Below are positions 50,268 through 63,019 of a DNA stretch of 64,000 bases, one piece after another; within the stretch, counting starts at the first letter, position 1, and each line of letters starts with the position of its first letter. This stretch comes from Sphagnum compactum (taxonomy: Eukaryota > Bryophyta > Sphagnopsida > Sphagnales). The stretch spans positions 7,945,207 to 8,009,206 of the forward strand of contig OZ234496.1 of assembly GCA_965153455.1 (NCBI GenBank), read 5' to 3'. Position numbers and translations under genes: made by a program. The notes under the pieces were generated by a model. That model ran no database searches. It had not been told where the DNA came from and saw only the letters and a program-made list of their open reading frames with translations.

Positions 50268-50545
50268 GAATTATGGAAACTCAAATATTTTTTCACCATT
50301 CAAAAATAATAATCTTCAAAAAAATCCTCTAAAAGAAACCCCCAAAATCCTTCAAGAAATTATAAACTCTGTAACTAATCTCAAGTTTCAACACAAGCCA
50401 AAATTATCATCTTTCAAAACTCCTCAAATAAAAATAGACCTATTATTATTACCTAGGGGCCAAAACCCTCAAGCAAGCTACTGTATACTCTATAATGAAT
50501 CTGAACACAATATCCTTGCCCTTGGTAGCCAAGGCCAACAAATAT
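50268..50545 (+). repeat. Direct duplication, copy 1 (empty-site copy)
   Basis: Homologous to 54280-54775, from GAATTATGGAAACTCAAATA through 'CTAATCTCAAGTTTCAACAC' to 'GGCCAACAAATATA', with small indels. It contains the uninterrupted 'AATCCTCTAAAAGAAACC' where the other copy carries a 196-bp GC-rich insertion. Confidence 0.88.
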
Positions 50546-52410
50546 AAATATCTCAGAAGAATACTGTACAAAACAAAAGAACCACTTTTTGATGGGTTTT
50601 TTGGGACAGGCATCATCATCATATATGGCAGCTTTTTTTGCTTTTTTTTGGTCTTTCCATTTGTTCAGTCCATAAGCTTCACAATCAAAATCCTCTCTCT
50701 CTTTCTCCTCCTAACTTACTCCTAAGTTCTGAGTCCTGAGTCCCTCCTGACTCCTGACTCCTCAGGTTAGGTTTGGTTGGTTTCTTTTTGGTCCATGCAT
50801 TCCTCTAAGGAAAGTACCTACTACTACTCATCAATGCTGAATTTGATTACCATTTAGTACTGAAGATGATTATGATTCTGCACACTTCCTGAAGATGAGC
50901 TGAGCAGAGCTGAGAGAATTGTGAATCAAAACTTACTTGCTAAAAAGCTGAAGCCTTCTGACAGCCGTCATTTGGTAGAATACTAAGGCCCACTTTACAC
51001 TAGGAGTCAAGGCCAATGTTCAACTCAAATCAAGCATTCCTATTGGTGCAAAAGTTGAAATCAGCCCCCAGGGGCTTTTTACACCAAGAGGAGTCAGAGA
51101 GTCTGAAATAGGAGAAAACCTTTCAATCTGCCCCCAAGTTACTAATAAATGCTGAACTTTATTATGGCCATGTATTGGGCTCCAAGGCTGAATTTTTTTT
51201 TGCTCTATAATTATTTTAGTCACAATGCTACTAGCGAAAAAAAAAAACAAAAAAAAAAAAACCCATATTTTGTTATAGTGATATATGATCATCATTGAAA
51301 TATTGTCATGTAATGTGATAAACAACATGATATATAATCTAATCACCTTGGATCTTCATGAGACCCAACACCCACTAATGCACCGTTTGTTGGAAGCTTG
51401 CTTGTTATGATGAAATTGTGGATGAACCACAACTTTAAAATTTCGACCTTTGTAATTTACTTTGAAACCCCTCCAACTTCGTCCTTTTCATACTACCTAG
51501 GTAGCTACATCATAAACTTGTTCGTTCCATGTATATATGTATGTTTTTATAACATTTTAACAATGTGGTGAAGATTAAGTGCTAGTGAAATGTTGATCAA
51601 TGATTGATATGATATTGTAATACAATGTTCAATGATCACAATTTGTTACAATGCCATCACAACATCGTATAACAATTGCATCAACATTTTTATTAAAATT
51701 TATTCAATCTTAGAAACACATTGTTAAAACGTTATAAAAATACAAATACATGGAGGGACAAGTTTGTGATGTATGCAAGTGAATAAGTATCATAGGTAAG
51801 GAAGCAAAGAAATGTAAGCTATTGCTATGTAGATATACAAGTAAGTAGGTAATGCACTTGGTGATGAGTAGGTAAGTAGATGCATGGGGATGGATCTAAG
51901 TTATAGCTACTACACACATTTTGAGATTGGGGATTTGTGTAAGTATGGGTGTTGTACAACCAATAGAAAAAGGTGACCCAATTTAAGAACAAGAAGAAGA
52001 AGAAGAAGAAGAAGTACTACCTACTTTGAACCTTTTGGAAATTCAAAAGGTGATAGGGGTACAACATGACTGCCTAAAACTCTGCAAAAAGTAATACTTT
52101 GCTTACTTAGGGAACTGGAAGCTTGCTGCAATAACAAGGTGTCAAGGCAGATTCTGGTTCAGGTTTGTAGCAAAAAGCCTGGTTCTGGTCACACAGAACA
52201 TGCAGCCTGAGGACTCAAGAAATTGGCCTCCTCAATCTCAAACCAGCCATTCTTAGGATGAGTCCCTTTTGTGTATCATCAGCTAAACTGAGCTTTTTCA
52301 AAGTTCAGTGGGCTAAAGAAATTTTGTATAAAAATGAATGCAAAATCCATCACTTGATCACATCTTTGCGTCAATTTGTGAACACTAGACCTACTCTTTA
52401 AGAATGGGAG
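50546..52410. other. Gene-free interval
   Basis: No gene recognised; (AAG)n at about 51990-52013. Confidence 0.5.
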
Positions 52411-53084
52411 CGCACTTATGCCTACTTACTTATAAGTGTAAGATCCTTCCCATTCATAAGGAGTAGTAGGCACACAAACCTTCCCCATGCTACACCTATT
52501 TGTGATTTATTGCTTGAGTTCATGATAATGTTCACCTTATAACCCAAGCAAGGGACATTCCCAAAATTTGCAACTCATCACCTTGTCCTTGTTTTGGGAA
52601 TGGCTCCCCCACCTTTGAGCTTCACCTTGCACATAATCTAATTGTGTCTCGGTCCCGTGAAAAGGGTAATAGGAATCCAAAAACCAATCAATTATGAAAT
52701 GGGTATGTGAGATACTTACTAGAGTCTACATAGCCTCCCTTGTGAAAAAGGAAGTTATAGGTATTAAGTAAACAACTGGAGCTCTATGTAGTAAAGCTAT
52801 ATAGCTAACAACTTTCACATAGAACAAAATTTAAGTACCTTATAAAACCATCCACATATGATGACCCTGCACATTCAAACTGGATAAAGTAACGTCAAAA
52901 CATGCCACTTTGGATCAGCAAAATGGTTTTGGCCCAGCATTTTTTTGTGCATAAGTTCGCTGAGGTTCATAAAACGCACAGCACAAGATATGAACCTGCC
53001 CTGAGAAGAGTGCAATGAATATGATCTGACTGCTGTTCCCTGTTTCTGATTGGTCGATCATAATGATTGGTCCAGGCGGTTTGT
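52411..53084 (-). repeat. Inverted duplication, arm 1
   Basis: Two blocks, 52870-53084 and 52411-52610, match the plus-strand blocks 58769-58985 and 60555-60765 when reverse-complemented, in the same order. Shared segments include 'CCTGGACCAATCAT', 'GTCAGATCA', 'TGCACTCTT', 'GGGAAGGATCTTACAC' and 'GGACAAGGTGAT'. Identity by eye is moderate. Spacing between the blocks differs: about 0.26 kb here, 1.57 kb in the other arm. Confidence 0.7.
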
Positions 53085-54279
53085 TTGTTTTGGGTAGTAC
53101 CTAGTCTCCCACCTATTTGCAGTCGCAATTTTAGTTTGATGGGTGGGGTTGCCAACAAAATAAAAAATAACTAACCTTGGATATGAGTAAATTGTTTTGC
53201 TTTGCTGCTACCTGGAGTGCCAAGTTGTAACAATATCAATTTTTGCACTACAATTAGGTGATGACTAGAGGGGGGGAATGACTCTAGAGAGAGGCAATCA
53301 AACTTCCACAAAGCAGTGCACCTGCAATGGGGCATAATTCCATAAATGGAATGCATAAAGAAAGAAAAAAGAGAGCTCCCACATGTTCCATGGTTGGTTG
53401 GATTAGCTTTCATTAGATTCTATTGCTCTCTTTTTCTTTTGTTAGAAAAGTTGATATTCTTCCATTCAAATCTGATGAACTTTTACTATGTGAGAATAAC
53501 CACCAAATGGAAAGGGAAAGGAAAAACCTTATTCTTATAATATAATATAATATAATATACTATAATATAATAATTTTTTGAGGATTAAGCTCAAGTACCA
53601 TAATCTAGTAATAAGTGATTCTTGAGTAGCAAAATTGATAATTGACTTTGCAATGTGTGTAACAAACAGTGTTGTTTTTTTATTTTATGGGGAAATTTTT
53701 TAATGTAGAGAAAATGGCGATCAACCCCTAGGAAGATTTTAGCCAAATCTGGCTATAAACCATATATGAAATACAAATTTTTAAAACACCCTTTCTGTGC
53801 TCAAGGTTACACACTGAAAACCCAATATATATATAGAAATCTGGCAATTTTTTCTCCTTCACTTTTGGAAATTGAAATCACTTCTCTTCATTTTTTTGAA
53901 TTTTTGAATTTTGGTTTTTGTTGAAATTTTGGCAGTTATATAAACACTGGAGTGGGAAGGTACTTTTCAACATTTCTGAAAATTATATAAAAATCGGAAC
54001 ACCAAATGTTTGAAATTGAACTTCAAGATTATGTGTTACTTGAAAACCTTCAAAGTTTCACATTGAAGTCAATCAAGGCTACCATTTAGTCTTCATTTTC
54101 CACACTAATTTGAAAGGCAATATGAGTAGCAAATTTTAGTACAAATTTGATACAAATTCCAATTTGTATCCCACATTTTTTTCGAGTTGAATTTGAATTT
54201 GAATTCAATTCAATTCAATTTGCATACAATGTCGTTGAATATTTCCATTCAAAATGGAACTTAAATTCCACATTGACGA
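53085..54279. other. Gene-free interval
   Basis: No gene recognised; TATAA-type microrepeat at about 53537-53572. Confidence 0.5.
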
Positions 54280-54775
54280 AGAATTATGGAAACTCAAATA
54301 TTTCACCATGCAAATATATAATCTTCAAAAAAACCTCTAAACACATCCCATCCGTCACGCTGACAAACACAACCGACCCCGAGGACAGACCATCTACCAG
54401 ATCAATCAGCGCCTTTCCGTCGCGCTCCAACGAGACGTTGGGGAGCAGCTGATTGCCTGCGAGTGCGCCGGCTGAACGCTGACTTCGCAGCTGACACCAG
54501 CGACGGTTAGTCAACCTACATCTAAGATCGGGGTGCCAAAAACCTCTAAAAGAAACCAAAATCTTTCAAGACATTATAACTCTATAATAACTAATCTCAA
54601 GTTTCAACACAAGCCAAAAATATCATCTTTCAAAAATCCTCATATGAAAATAGACCTATTATTATTTATTACCTAGTAACGGGGCCTATAAAAATCCCTT
54701 AAGCTACTATACTCTATAATGAATATCTAAACACAATATCCTTCTTGCCTTGGTAGGCAAGACCAATAAAGATGA
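54280..54775 (+). repeat. Direct duplication, copy 2 (carries the GC-rich insertion)
   Basis: Homologous to 50268-50545 on both sides of a 196-bp insertion plus a 13-bp duplication of the target. Confidence 0.88.
54342..54537 (+). mobile_element. GC-rich retroposon-like element, copy 2, with 13-bp target duplication
   Basis: 196 bp from CACATCCCATCCGTCACGCT to ATCGGGGTGCC. The 13-mer AAAAACCTCTAAA flanks it on both sides (54329-54341 and 54538-54550), and the paralogous segment at 50268-50545 shows the site unoccupied. A variable left end, a constant right end next to an A run, and duplications of 7 and 13 bp are the pattern left by target-primed reverse transcription (LINE or SINE machinery, or a retroposed transcript fragment). 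The minus strand is open over the shared part, but most differences from copy 1 change the amino acid, so it is probably non-coding. Confidence 0.75.
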
Positions 54776-57700
54776 CTTGAGTTTTTTGTTTGGGGGGAAG
54801 GAGGGGGTGCCCTTGGTAATTAATCTATCATGCATTTAGGCTCTTCCCCAACACCATTTTCCTTTGCAAAGTTGAAGTCCAAACCCTACTCAAAACATCC
54901 TACATTGGTGAACCTTGGTGTGTTCTTTGTGGTAAGTACTTACTTAAAAGGATATGATGAACATGTAGTGGTTTTGTGTTTATTGGGGTATGATTTTTAG
55001 GGCAAACAAGGACTACTCCATTTCACTTGGGTCTACCACATTGTAGAAATAGCTCGGTTTCGACCATTAATCCAAAAAGATCTTCCATATAACAACATTC
55101 ATCCATTTAGAACAACATTCATCCATTGGATGTATTTTTTATGAACCATATCTTCATTACGCAATTAGAAACCGTGATGAAAAAAGAAATGTTTTGTACA
55201 TACACGAACGAACAAAAGAAGCAAAAACATAACAAGGAGGCCCCCCCCCCCACACAAAACAAAACAAAACATTGTGGACCGGGAAGTAGTACTACTAACT
55301 TACCAACTCCGAATGAATGAATGGTGGTGTCGGGGTGAGGTTCGGTTAATCCGTGCATTAAGTCCTCACCCACATGATTTTGTTCCATATATGCTTCATA
55401 CTCGGTTGTTCCGTTTTTGCACTATTTGTGGCGGCGGTGCTCATTCGGAAAGCTCCGGATGTACCAGGAGGGATTCAGATTGATCTATGGTGGCCCCCAA
55501 ATGGAATATATATTTTTTAACATAAAAAAAGGAAGAAAAAAAAACCCCCCACAAAACAACATTCATCTGTATCTCTCATCCTTCCTTCCCATGATGCCAT
55601 TCTTGGGGGAGGGGGGCACCCCCCCCCAAGAATATAAGTTCCATCCATATTGCACAAAGGAGATGGATGAAAGTTCCCAAGTTTTCACTTATTCCCATTC
55701 AAACCTTGATAGATATACATCCGTATCGCACATTCCCGTCACCCTAAATGTGCGCACAAAAACACATATAAAAACCTTTTAAAAATGCACGATAAATATA
55801 GTGAGAATTTTAGGATGTTTTGGATTGATCGATAAGATGCCGTCTAGTCTTCGAGGGTTTAGGGGTTTAGGGTTTACTAATCTAGTTAATTGTTGACTTT
55901 CAAAACTCAAATCTCCGAACAAACACACCTACGCACACACTCACATCTTGCAAGCAAGCAAATATTCCGTGGTCCCAACCACCGCACCATTACGAACATA
56001 GAGAGTCCCCACCCAAAACCCCCCTTTCCCCCTCCCCCAACACACATCATATGTTGTGTTCTAAATTCCATAATAGTCATACCACCGCGACATTACGCAC
56101 AATTTTGTTGCCTCACTTTGAGGCAACCGTATGAGAGAGAGATTCTTTATCACCTCTTTGGTTCCTAGCCCCAATAATCATGTTGCCACCCACGGGTATG
56201 GGCAATTTTAACACGAGTATGAGTAAATTTAAACACGGGTAGGGATAATTTGAATTGGTTCTCAGCTTTAAAGTCGCAAGAATTTGTTTGAAAAGTTGGC
56301 TTTGGAATTTCATCATTTTCGACCCCCATACGGTTTCCTACTTTAACAAACTATTCTATGTAATTGCAACTTCGATTGCACACAAGTTGTTGATGGCATT
56401 GATTTTGCTCCTACAAGAAATGCAAAACCCTAATAAGTAGCCATATTGGCCCTTTGTCAATCTCATCACCTTTCATTGGCATTGGTATGAATCTTTTTTG
56501 GTATGTGGTTGAGGATATAAAGAAGGTCTTGTATTACAATTAAAATATGACTTAATGATTTGTGCAATGTCCCTTGCCAAAAGAAATGTTCCCAAAATGT
56601 TTCTTTTGCTTGTAGGCAATGTTTGGCATTGTAGGGGAAAGTTTGGTCGACAAAGGAGAAGAGGGGAAAAGAGATTCGGTGTTTAGGGAGAAAAGTTTGG
56701 CACCCATGTTGGCTTTGGTTCCCTTCAAATTTTGAATTGTAACGTGAGTTGCATTTGTAGTTTCTTAAGCTCTTCCTAGTGACATATAGTTTGGTACAAA
56801 AAGGGGCATTCTAAACAACACCACGGTGCACTAGTTGTTAAGTTTTCCACTTTCATGAAGGTGGCAAGGGTCACGCTAGTTGACATCTTGGCCTTCGCCT
56901 TTGGTACAAACTCATGAATCTTCTTCTTTTTGTGGCCCTCATTTGCAACCCTTACCCCACTTAGCCGTTTTGTTGAAGTTGTCTTGTTCATTGCATTGAC
57001 CTCCAAGGCCTACATTTTTTGCTTGTGGCATCCATATGCACTTTTAGAGGTTATGAAGTGAGCTCCTTGCATGTCATGGGTGTTGCAATCTTCTTGTTGT
57101 TTTCTCATAAATCTCTAGAATATTGAACTTTTTTTTAGTTTTGACCAATGATGAGTACAACAAAAGGATTCCCTTTGGAAATCTCCAATGGGGTTTCTTC
57201 AAGCTAATGGGGCCCATAGATTCATTCAATTAGGAACATATTTCACGTGTTTTTTCTTGCAAACATCAAACACCTTCCACTATAAACCCAAAGACCCCAA
57301 ACAAACATGCTCACATCATGCTTATACTAACCTTATTTCAATTCCAAACTCCTTGCATTTCTCATCCCTTTTCCCCTTTTGTTGGAAATGATCTACCATG
57401 TGCTCCCATTATTGAAACCATTTTTTGGCTATTGAAGATTACACACTCAAAAAAAAACTTCAACAAAACCCTAATCCTTTAAACTTCTTTGTAAGAAGAA
57501 AAATTCTTCCCGTTCTACCCTTGGCTTGAGATGTTGTCATCTCATTACCTATCATTGTGTTTTCGTTCATCGACGTGTTGAATGGGTTGTACTTGGAGCC
57601 TTGAACATGCTTCTCCTATAACAAGAATGGGAGGAAAATGTTATAGCCCGACAAGGCCCTTCGCAATTCAAAAGCCATGGTGGAGCAACATCAATCACAT

Positions 57701-58532
57701 TATCCTCCTTATGTAAAGCACTTGCATAGGATAAATACACTAATTAAGAAGGGCAAAATACAAGTAGTAATTTCCTTACCACACAATTCCAAAATTCAAT
57801 GGGACCTTTCTCTTTTTCATCTTCACCAAGGAGACCTCTTGCTTTTTCATTCTCACTCGTGGGACCTCGAGCTTTTTCATCCCCATTCTTTCATCCGGAG
57901 CCAATGCTTAATGCCATGTAAGGCCCACACACCATGGCTTTACTGAAATTTGAGAGGCCGAAGGTGATAGAGCTGAGGGGATTTGGTGTTCCCATTCTTG
58001 TGTTCCCCCAAGGTCCCCAATGGTTTCAAATGAAATCCCATGGTGTGTTCCTCAAAGTACTCAGAAGAGCATATCACACTTTGTCCCGTATCCTTTGCAC
58101 AAAGTTTTAGTCTTTAAAATATATTTAGCTAGACCAGAGGAAAAAGGTTTCACAATCCTTTAGAAATTTGGGGGTGGGGAGGGGGGCATAAGTTTCATTC
58201 ATTCACGGAAGCCATGTGAAACATATCATTCATCTAATCAAAGACCAAAGCACAAAATGCAACACAATCAAACTCTTAAGAAAGCCAAAAAAAATAATTA
58301 TAATTGTGTTTTATGTTATACTTAAAATTTGTGTTTTGTCTACACAAAACTTGTCATCTTATGACATTGGCTTACGAGTTCCTTCTTCTCGATGCTTCTT
58401 CGCAATTGCCTGAATCACACTTTCTTCCACATGATCACGAGCATGTGTTTCCCTCCAACAGACACTCCCTTTCACACAACCACTTGCACGGCGATGACGC
58501 TAAATTGTAAGTAAGTAAGTAAGATGGGAACC

Positions 58533-58567
<35 letters not shown>

Positions 58568-58768
58568 GGTATTCCACTCACACCAAAATATAAGTATACC
58601 TAGTAACTCAAATCACACATCAAAAAAATTGTCACAAAAAAATTTCTTCTTTTTCAAAAGTTTGGCACATATTATGATTATTATTATTATACAAGTTTTG
58701 GGTGGTTTTAAAGGGGATAAAAAGCAGAGGTGTATGTAGTAGAGTTTTATGTGGGGGACTACTAATAG
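54776..58768. other. Gene-free interval
   Basis: No gene recognised. C-run at about 55241-55250; TTTAGGGGTTTAGGGTTTA at about 55858-55875; long A run at about 58541-58566; TAAG microrepeat at about 58507-58521. Confidence 0.5.
55599..55633. repeat. Short GC hairpin (inverted repeat)
   Basis: ATTCTTGGGGG at the left is the exact reverse complement of CCCCCAAGAAT at the right, separated by 13 bases that continue G-to-C pairing. The predicted stem is at least 11 bp. Confidence 0.8.
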
Positions 58769-60765
58769 CAAACCACCTGGACCAATCATGATGATGGGCC
58801 AATCATGAAACACTGAGCATCGGTCAGTCAGATCACATTTATTACACTCTTTTCTCGAGATGCACAGCGCTGCTGCTGGTGCAACTTTTACCAGCCACTT
58901 TGAACACTCTACAATTCTGCTGCTGAGCCAAAACGGCATATTTTGATTTTTCTTCATCCAATTTTACTGTGCAGGATCACATACTGAACATTGTTGGAGA
59001 TGCTCTCATACATCTATTGGGTTTAATTACCATTGCATGCATCTCTTATGTCTTTTTGACACTACATGAACTAAATGCTGGTGTACATGAATCCATAACA
59101 AAACCTACTACTACAAGTACATCATAGTACTGGTGGCCTTTCTTGGGGGTGTGAAACATTGGGTTTTGGAACAACTTGTGAGTGCTCACTAGTTCCTAGA
59201 ATCTCATTCACTCAACTTAGAACCAAGTGTGTAAATAGAACTAACTTAGAACTAGGTACTACGTGAGATTTTTGAACTTGTAATTTTTTTCAATATATAT
59301 GGGTTTTTACACTAAAGTATCTAGTCCGGATGTAGTTGGATTTTGGGTTCCTCTCAAATTATTTTTGTGGATGCTTGGGTGAGTGGCTTTCTAGTTGGAT
59401 TTGTCGTTTTGGGTACCTCTTCAATTGATGGGATTGCAAGTTGTATTTATTATTTTGTAGTTCTCTCATATCACATTTCTAAAAGTTAGTGTGCTTTAGC
59501 TCTCATGTGTTATTTAACGAAACAAATACAAAACTCGTCCCCAACGTGCATACAACACTTGTGAGTTTAGTGGAAGCTAAAGCAAACACTTTTGTTTTAA
59601 TATCGATAATCATCTCGAAACCCCTATTCAGGACACACCATGCATTATTGTCGACAAAAGAAAAAACCAATCGACAACCGTGATTGGTGCCGAGAATTAT
59701 GCATATATATGCACACGACGTGCATTTTACATTGTCATAGAGATAGTATTTCCAACGAAATCAAACAAACGACAATATAGATATGTAGAGAGCAAAGCAA
59801 GTGACTTGGGTTTTTAATATTTTAATACCCACTACAAGATGGATTAGTTCTCCAAGAGATGATTGTTGTGGAATAATTTGTTGGTGCGATGGATAATTGT
59901 CTCATGTTGTAAACAACTCATATATACTCATATGTTATACATGATAACACTAGGTAATATTTCAAGAGCTTGAGAATGGGAGGGCGGGGCACCGGGGAGA
60001 TAGAAAGAAAGATGGGGTCTCCTAAAACAAAGTACATGGTGAGTTAATTCATGTAGTTGTTAATAAGAAGGGTTGAAATAAGACCTAGGATGATGCCACA
60101 CAATGCCCAAACCAAAAGTTATGACAATGGAACAACTCTCAAAAGCATTGTGGTGGAAGGAAAATCCTTCCCCCCACTCTTGCACGTTGTGGGTTTTGAA
60201 GATTGAATTCAACTAATTACAACACGATTGTGAGACTAATAGCTTAGCGTAATAGTCTGTTCAGCCATGTGCCCCATGTGCAACATATGCCCTCCTTGCG
60301 GAGGACTTGAATTTTTGTATAAGTATATTACTCATGGACCCATAATGTCAAATGGATAGATAAGGGATTCCACCGTGTAAAACTTCAAGGAGGGCCACCG
60401 AATGTCTAATACATAGTGCAATGTTGATCATGAACAAGCATATATTACTTGATTAAAAAAGTAATAACAACATGTATGATTTTGGCTAGTAAATGTTATT
60501 AGTGAGAACTCTTTAACACGAAGATCTTAAGTTGTTTTTCCTCATTTTGTTTAGGTTGGGGCCATTTTCCCCAAATGAAGGTCCTAGGACAAGGTGATAA
60601 TCAAGGATGGCCCCATATTCATATTTTGGGAATGCCCCTCAGCATCAACCGAATGTTATTGTGAACCCAAACCTACATAGATCACAAGGTGTGGGAAATG
60701 AGAGGGTCCTTACATGTACCCATTGAGTGTGGGAAGGATCTTACACCTATAAGTAGGCATAAGAC
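58769..60765 (+). repeat. Inverted duplication, arm 2
   Basis: Counterpart of 52411-53084. Matching blocks are 58769-58985 (with two CCAAT-type motifs in the first 40 bp) and 60555-60765. The 1.57 kb between them has no recognised match in arm 1 and no recognised gene. Confidence 0.65.
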
Positions 60766-61882
60766 CCCTCCTCTTTTCTAGGAGAGATATTCATAGACAA
60801 AGGGTGGTGCCCTCCAAATACCCAAGGCAATTTTTCCTATTGCTTTTACATTTTTGAAATGAGAGTGACAATATTCAACCCAAATGTGAGGATCCAATGC
60901 TTTCTAGTATTGGACTCAAAGGAGAAGAATTAATTTTTTAATATGTTCAAAAATACATTATTTGGACATGAAAATAAGCACTCTCTCACTCAAGGAATCA
61001 CCATATCGGTATATGCAACCATTTCAAATCTAAAATTGATGCACATAACATGAACAAGTTGTTCAAAACCACATGTATATTGACTAATTGGGGGCACAAG
61101 GGGAAATCGACTATTCACCAAATTATAGAGCCTAGTGACATACAATGACCCAACATGAATTTTGCATGTTTTTTTCTCACCATTCCTTGTGCAAGCAATA
61201 ATTAATAATAATTCTATTATCCTATAATAGACATCCTCAACCAAAAGATAATAATAAAAAAGAATAGAAGCATTCATTTGCAAAAAACTAAAAAATAAAA
61301 TCCTATGCTAAAATGGTCAAAATGAGACCCTAATAATCAATTATCATTGTAGGTTTAAATATATGTATATGAATTGGGGGGGGGGGGCGGAAAATCATCA
61401 TATTTGGATTGCCATAATTTGGGGGGAAGAAATTGGAGGAAAAATAAATAAATAAATAGATAAATAAATAAATAAATAAAGGAAGAGAAAGACCCATTTA
61501 TAATTTGGTTTTTTCTTTTGCAAGTTTTGAGTTAGTACTTAATTGTGAGAAGGGTTTAGTAGTAATTAAGGAATATTGTTTAACCCAATGGGTAAAATAT
61601 AACAATAACATTAAAAAAAAATTCCCTCCCCCAAGGATGAAGAAGGTGTACAATTTGCCGTTTCAAAAATTCATCCAATATTACAATCTATGCTCATTGG
61701 CACAAGCCACACACACACTAAGTGTGTAAAATTTCATCCAACCAAAAGTAAACAAAATTACATGTGGTGTTGTTGTAAGTAGGACATGATGAAAGTCGAG
61801 AGAAACGGATGTATGTACGGATGTGGATGTGGGGACACCCCCCCAAACCTCAGTCATGGCATATTTTTAAGAGGAGGAGGTC
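60766..61882. other. Gene-free interval
   Basis: No gene recognised; G-run at about 61376-61387 and (AAAT)n at about 61442-61479. Confidence 0.5.
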
Positions 61883-62212
61883 CGATGGATGGATGGATGG
61901 ATGGATGGAGGGAGAGGGGTGAGGGGGAGCAGAGAATACGTAAATACCAAAACATCTACCTACTTATTACTTAACTATCTATCTACCTACCTACCTGCCT
62001 GCCTGCCTGCCTGCCCGCCTGCCTATTTAGATACCTACTTAGCTCTTAGCTTCTCCCGTCCCTGGCCTTCGCCGTTCGGTCGGTCCCACACACACGGTCT
62101 CGTCGCTCGCTCGCTCGCTCGCTCGCTCTTGCTGGCGCTCCCTCGAGAACGATCTCCTTTTTCTTTCAGCATTTGTTTGATTGATTGTTTGTTTGTTTGT
62201 TTGTTTGTTGTT
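61883..62212. repeat. Cluster of different tetranucleotide microsatellites upstream of the NAC gene
   Basis: In succession: (GGAT)n at about 61883-61908, (CTAC)n/(CTGC)n at about 61981-62022, (TCGC)n at about 62100-62127 and (GTTT)n at about 62184-62208. Confidence 0.9.
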
Positions 62213-62514
62213 TCAGTTATAATAGATGATCTGCTGATCTAAGTCTTGTTTTTTTTCTCTCTTGTGGGATTTTGTGCTTCATGTGTGCCTCACATGTGGG
62301 GATTCGACGTGTTGTGGTTGAATCTGATCAAAAGGTTTGGCGAATTTAGTTTTTGTCATGCACAATTTGTGTGTGTGTGTGTGTATGTGGGGGTGAAGTT
62401 TTCTTCTTCTTCTTCATCTTCTTCCCGCTAGACTTGTTGCAGCTGCTATGATCTGCAGTTAGCTGGTTGCACGCAGTTGGTTATCTAATTGGAACCGTCT
62501 TTTTCTTCTTTTTC

Positions 62515-62569
<55 letters not shown>

Positions 62570-63019
62570 ATTATGATTTTGCAAGCTCAGTTTAGTCCTC
62601 TTCGGATCTTCTTCTTGGAAAGATAGCATACGTTGAAAGCTCTTGTAACTTGTTTCTACTTCTGCTCAGGAGCTTTCTTCTTGTGCACGTTGTTGCTGTT
62701 GTGAAAGCTGTGGAGTAGTATACACCTGCTGAAGAAGAAGAAGCCCCTGGAAGACTTGTCAAAATACTTGGACGTCATGTTCATCCGCTTGTAGATCCCC
62801 CGGCTGGTGGTGGTGGTGGGTGGTCGTCACCTCCAGCAGCTTTCCAGCTGCATTCCTGAGATCTCATCAAGCTGCTGTTGGCAATTCAGAGAAAAGAAAT
62901 TTCACCTTGAGTCGCTAGCTGCTGCAGCAACCGGTTTACTGTGCTCCAGGATCGACAAGAAGGAGAGACATTCAAGTGCAGTGGCAACAACAAGTTCTCG
63001 CTCTTTCGTTCGCGTGAGC
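62213..63019 (+). promoter_or_regulatory. Probable promoter/5' leader of the NAC gene
   Basis: Pyrimidine-rich and GC-richer than the spacer to the left. It carries (GT)n at about 62368-62384, TTC repeats at about 62400-62425 and (TC)n at 62519-62560. The reading frame is open back to 62807 but has no ATG before 63020. Leader introns and the transcription start could not be fixed. Confidence 0.45.
62519..62560. repeat. (TC)n microsatellite, 21 units
   Basis: Uninterrupted TC dinucleotides in the NAC leader. Confidence 0.97.

Noticed and set aside
62807-63019. N-terminal extension of the NAC protein
   Set aside because: The frame is open but contains no ATG before 63020; the extension would start at GTG.
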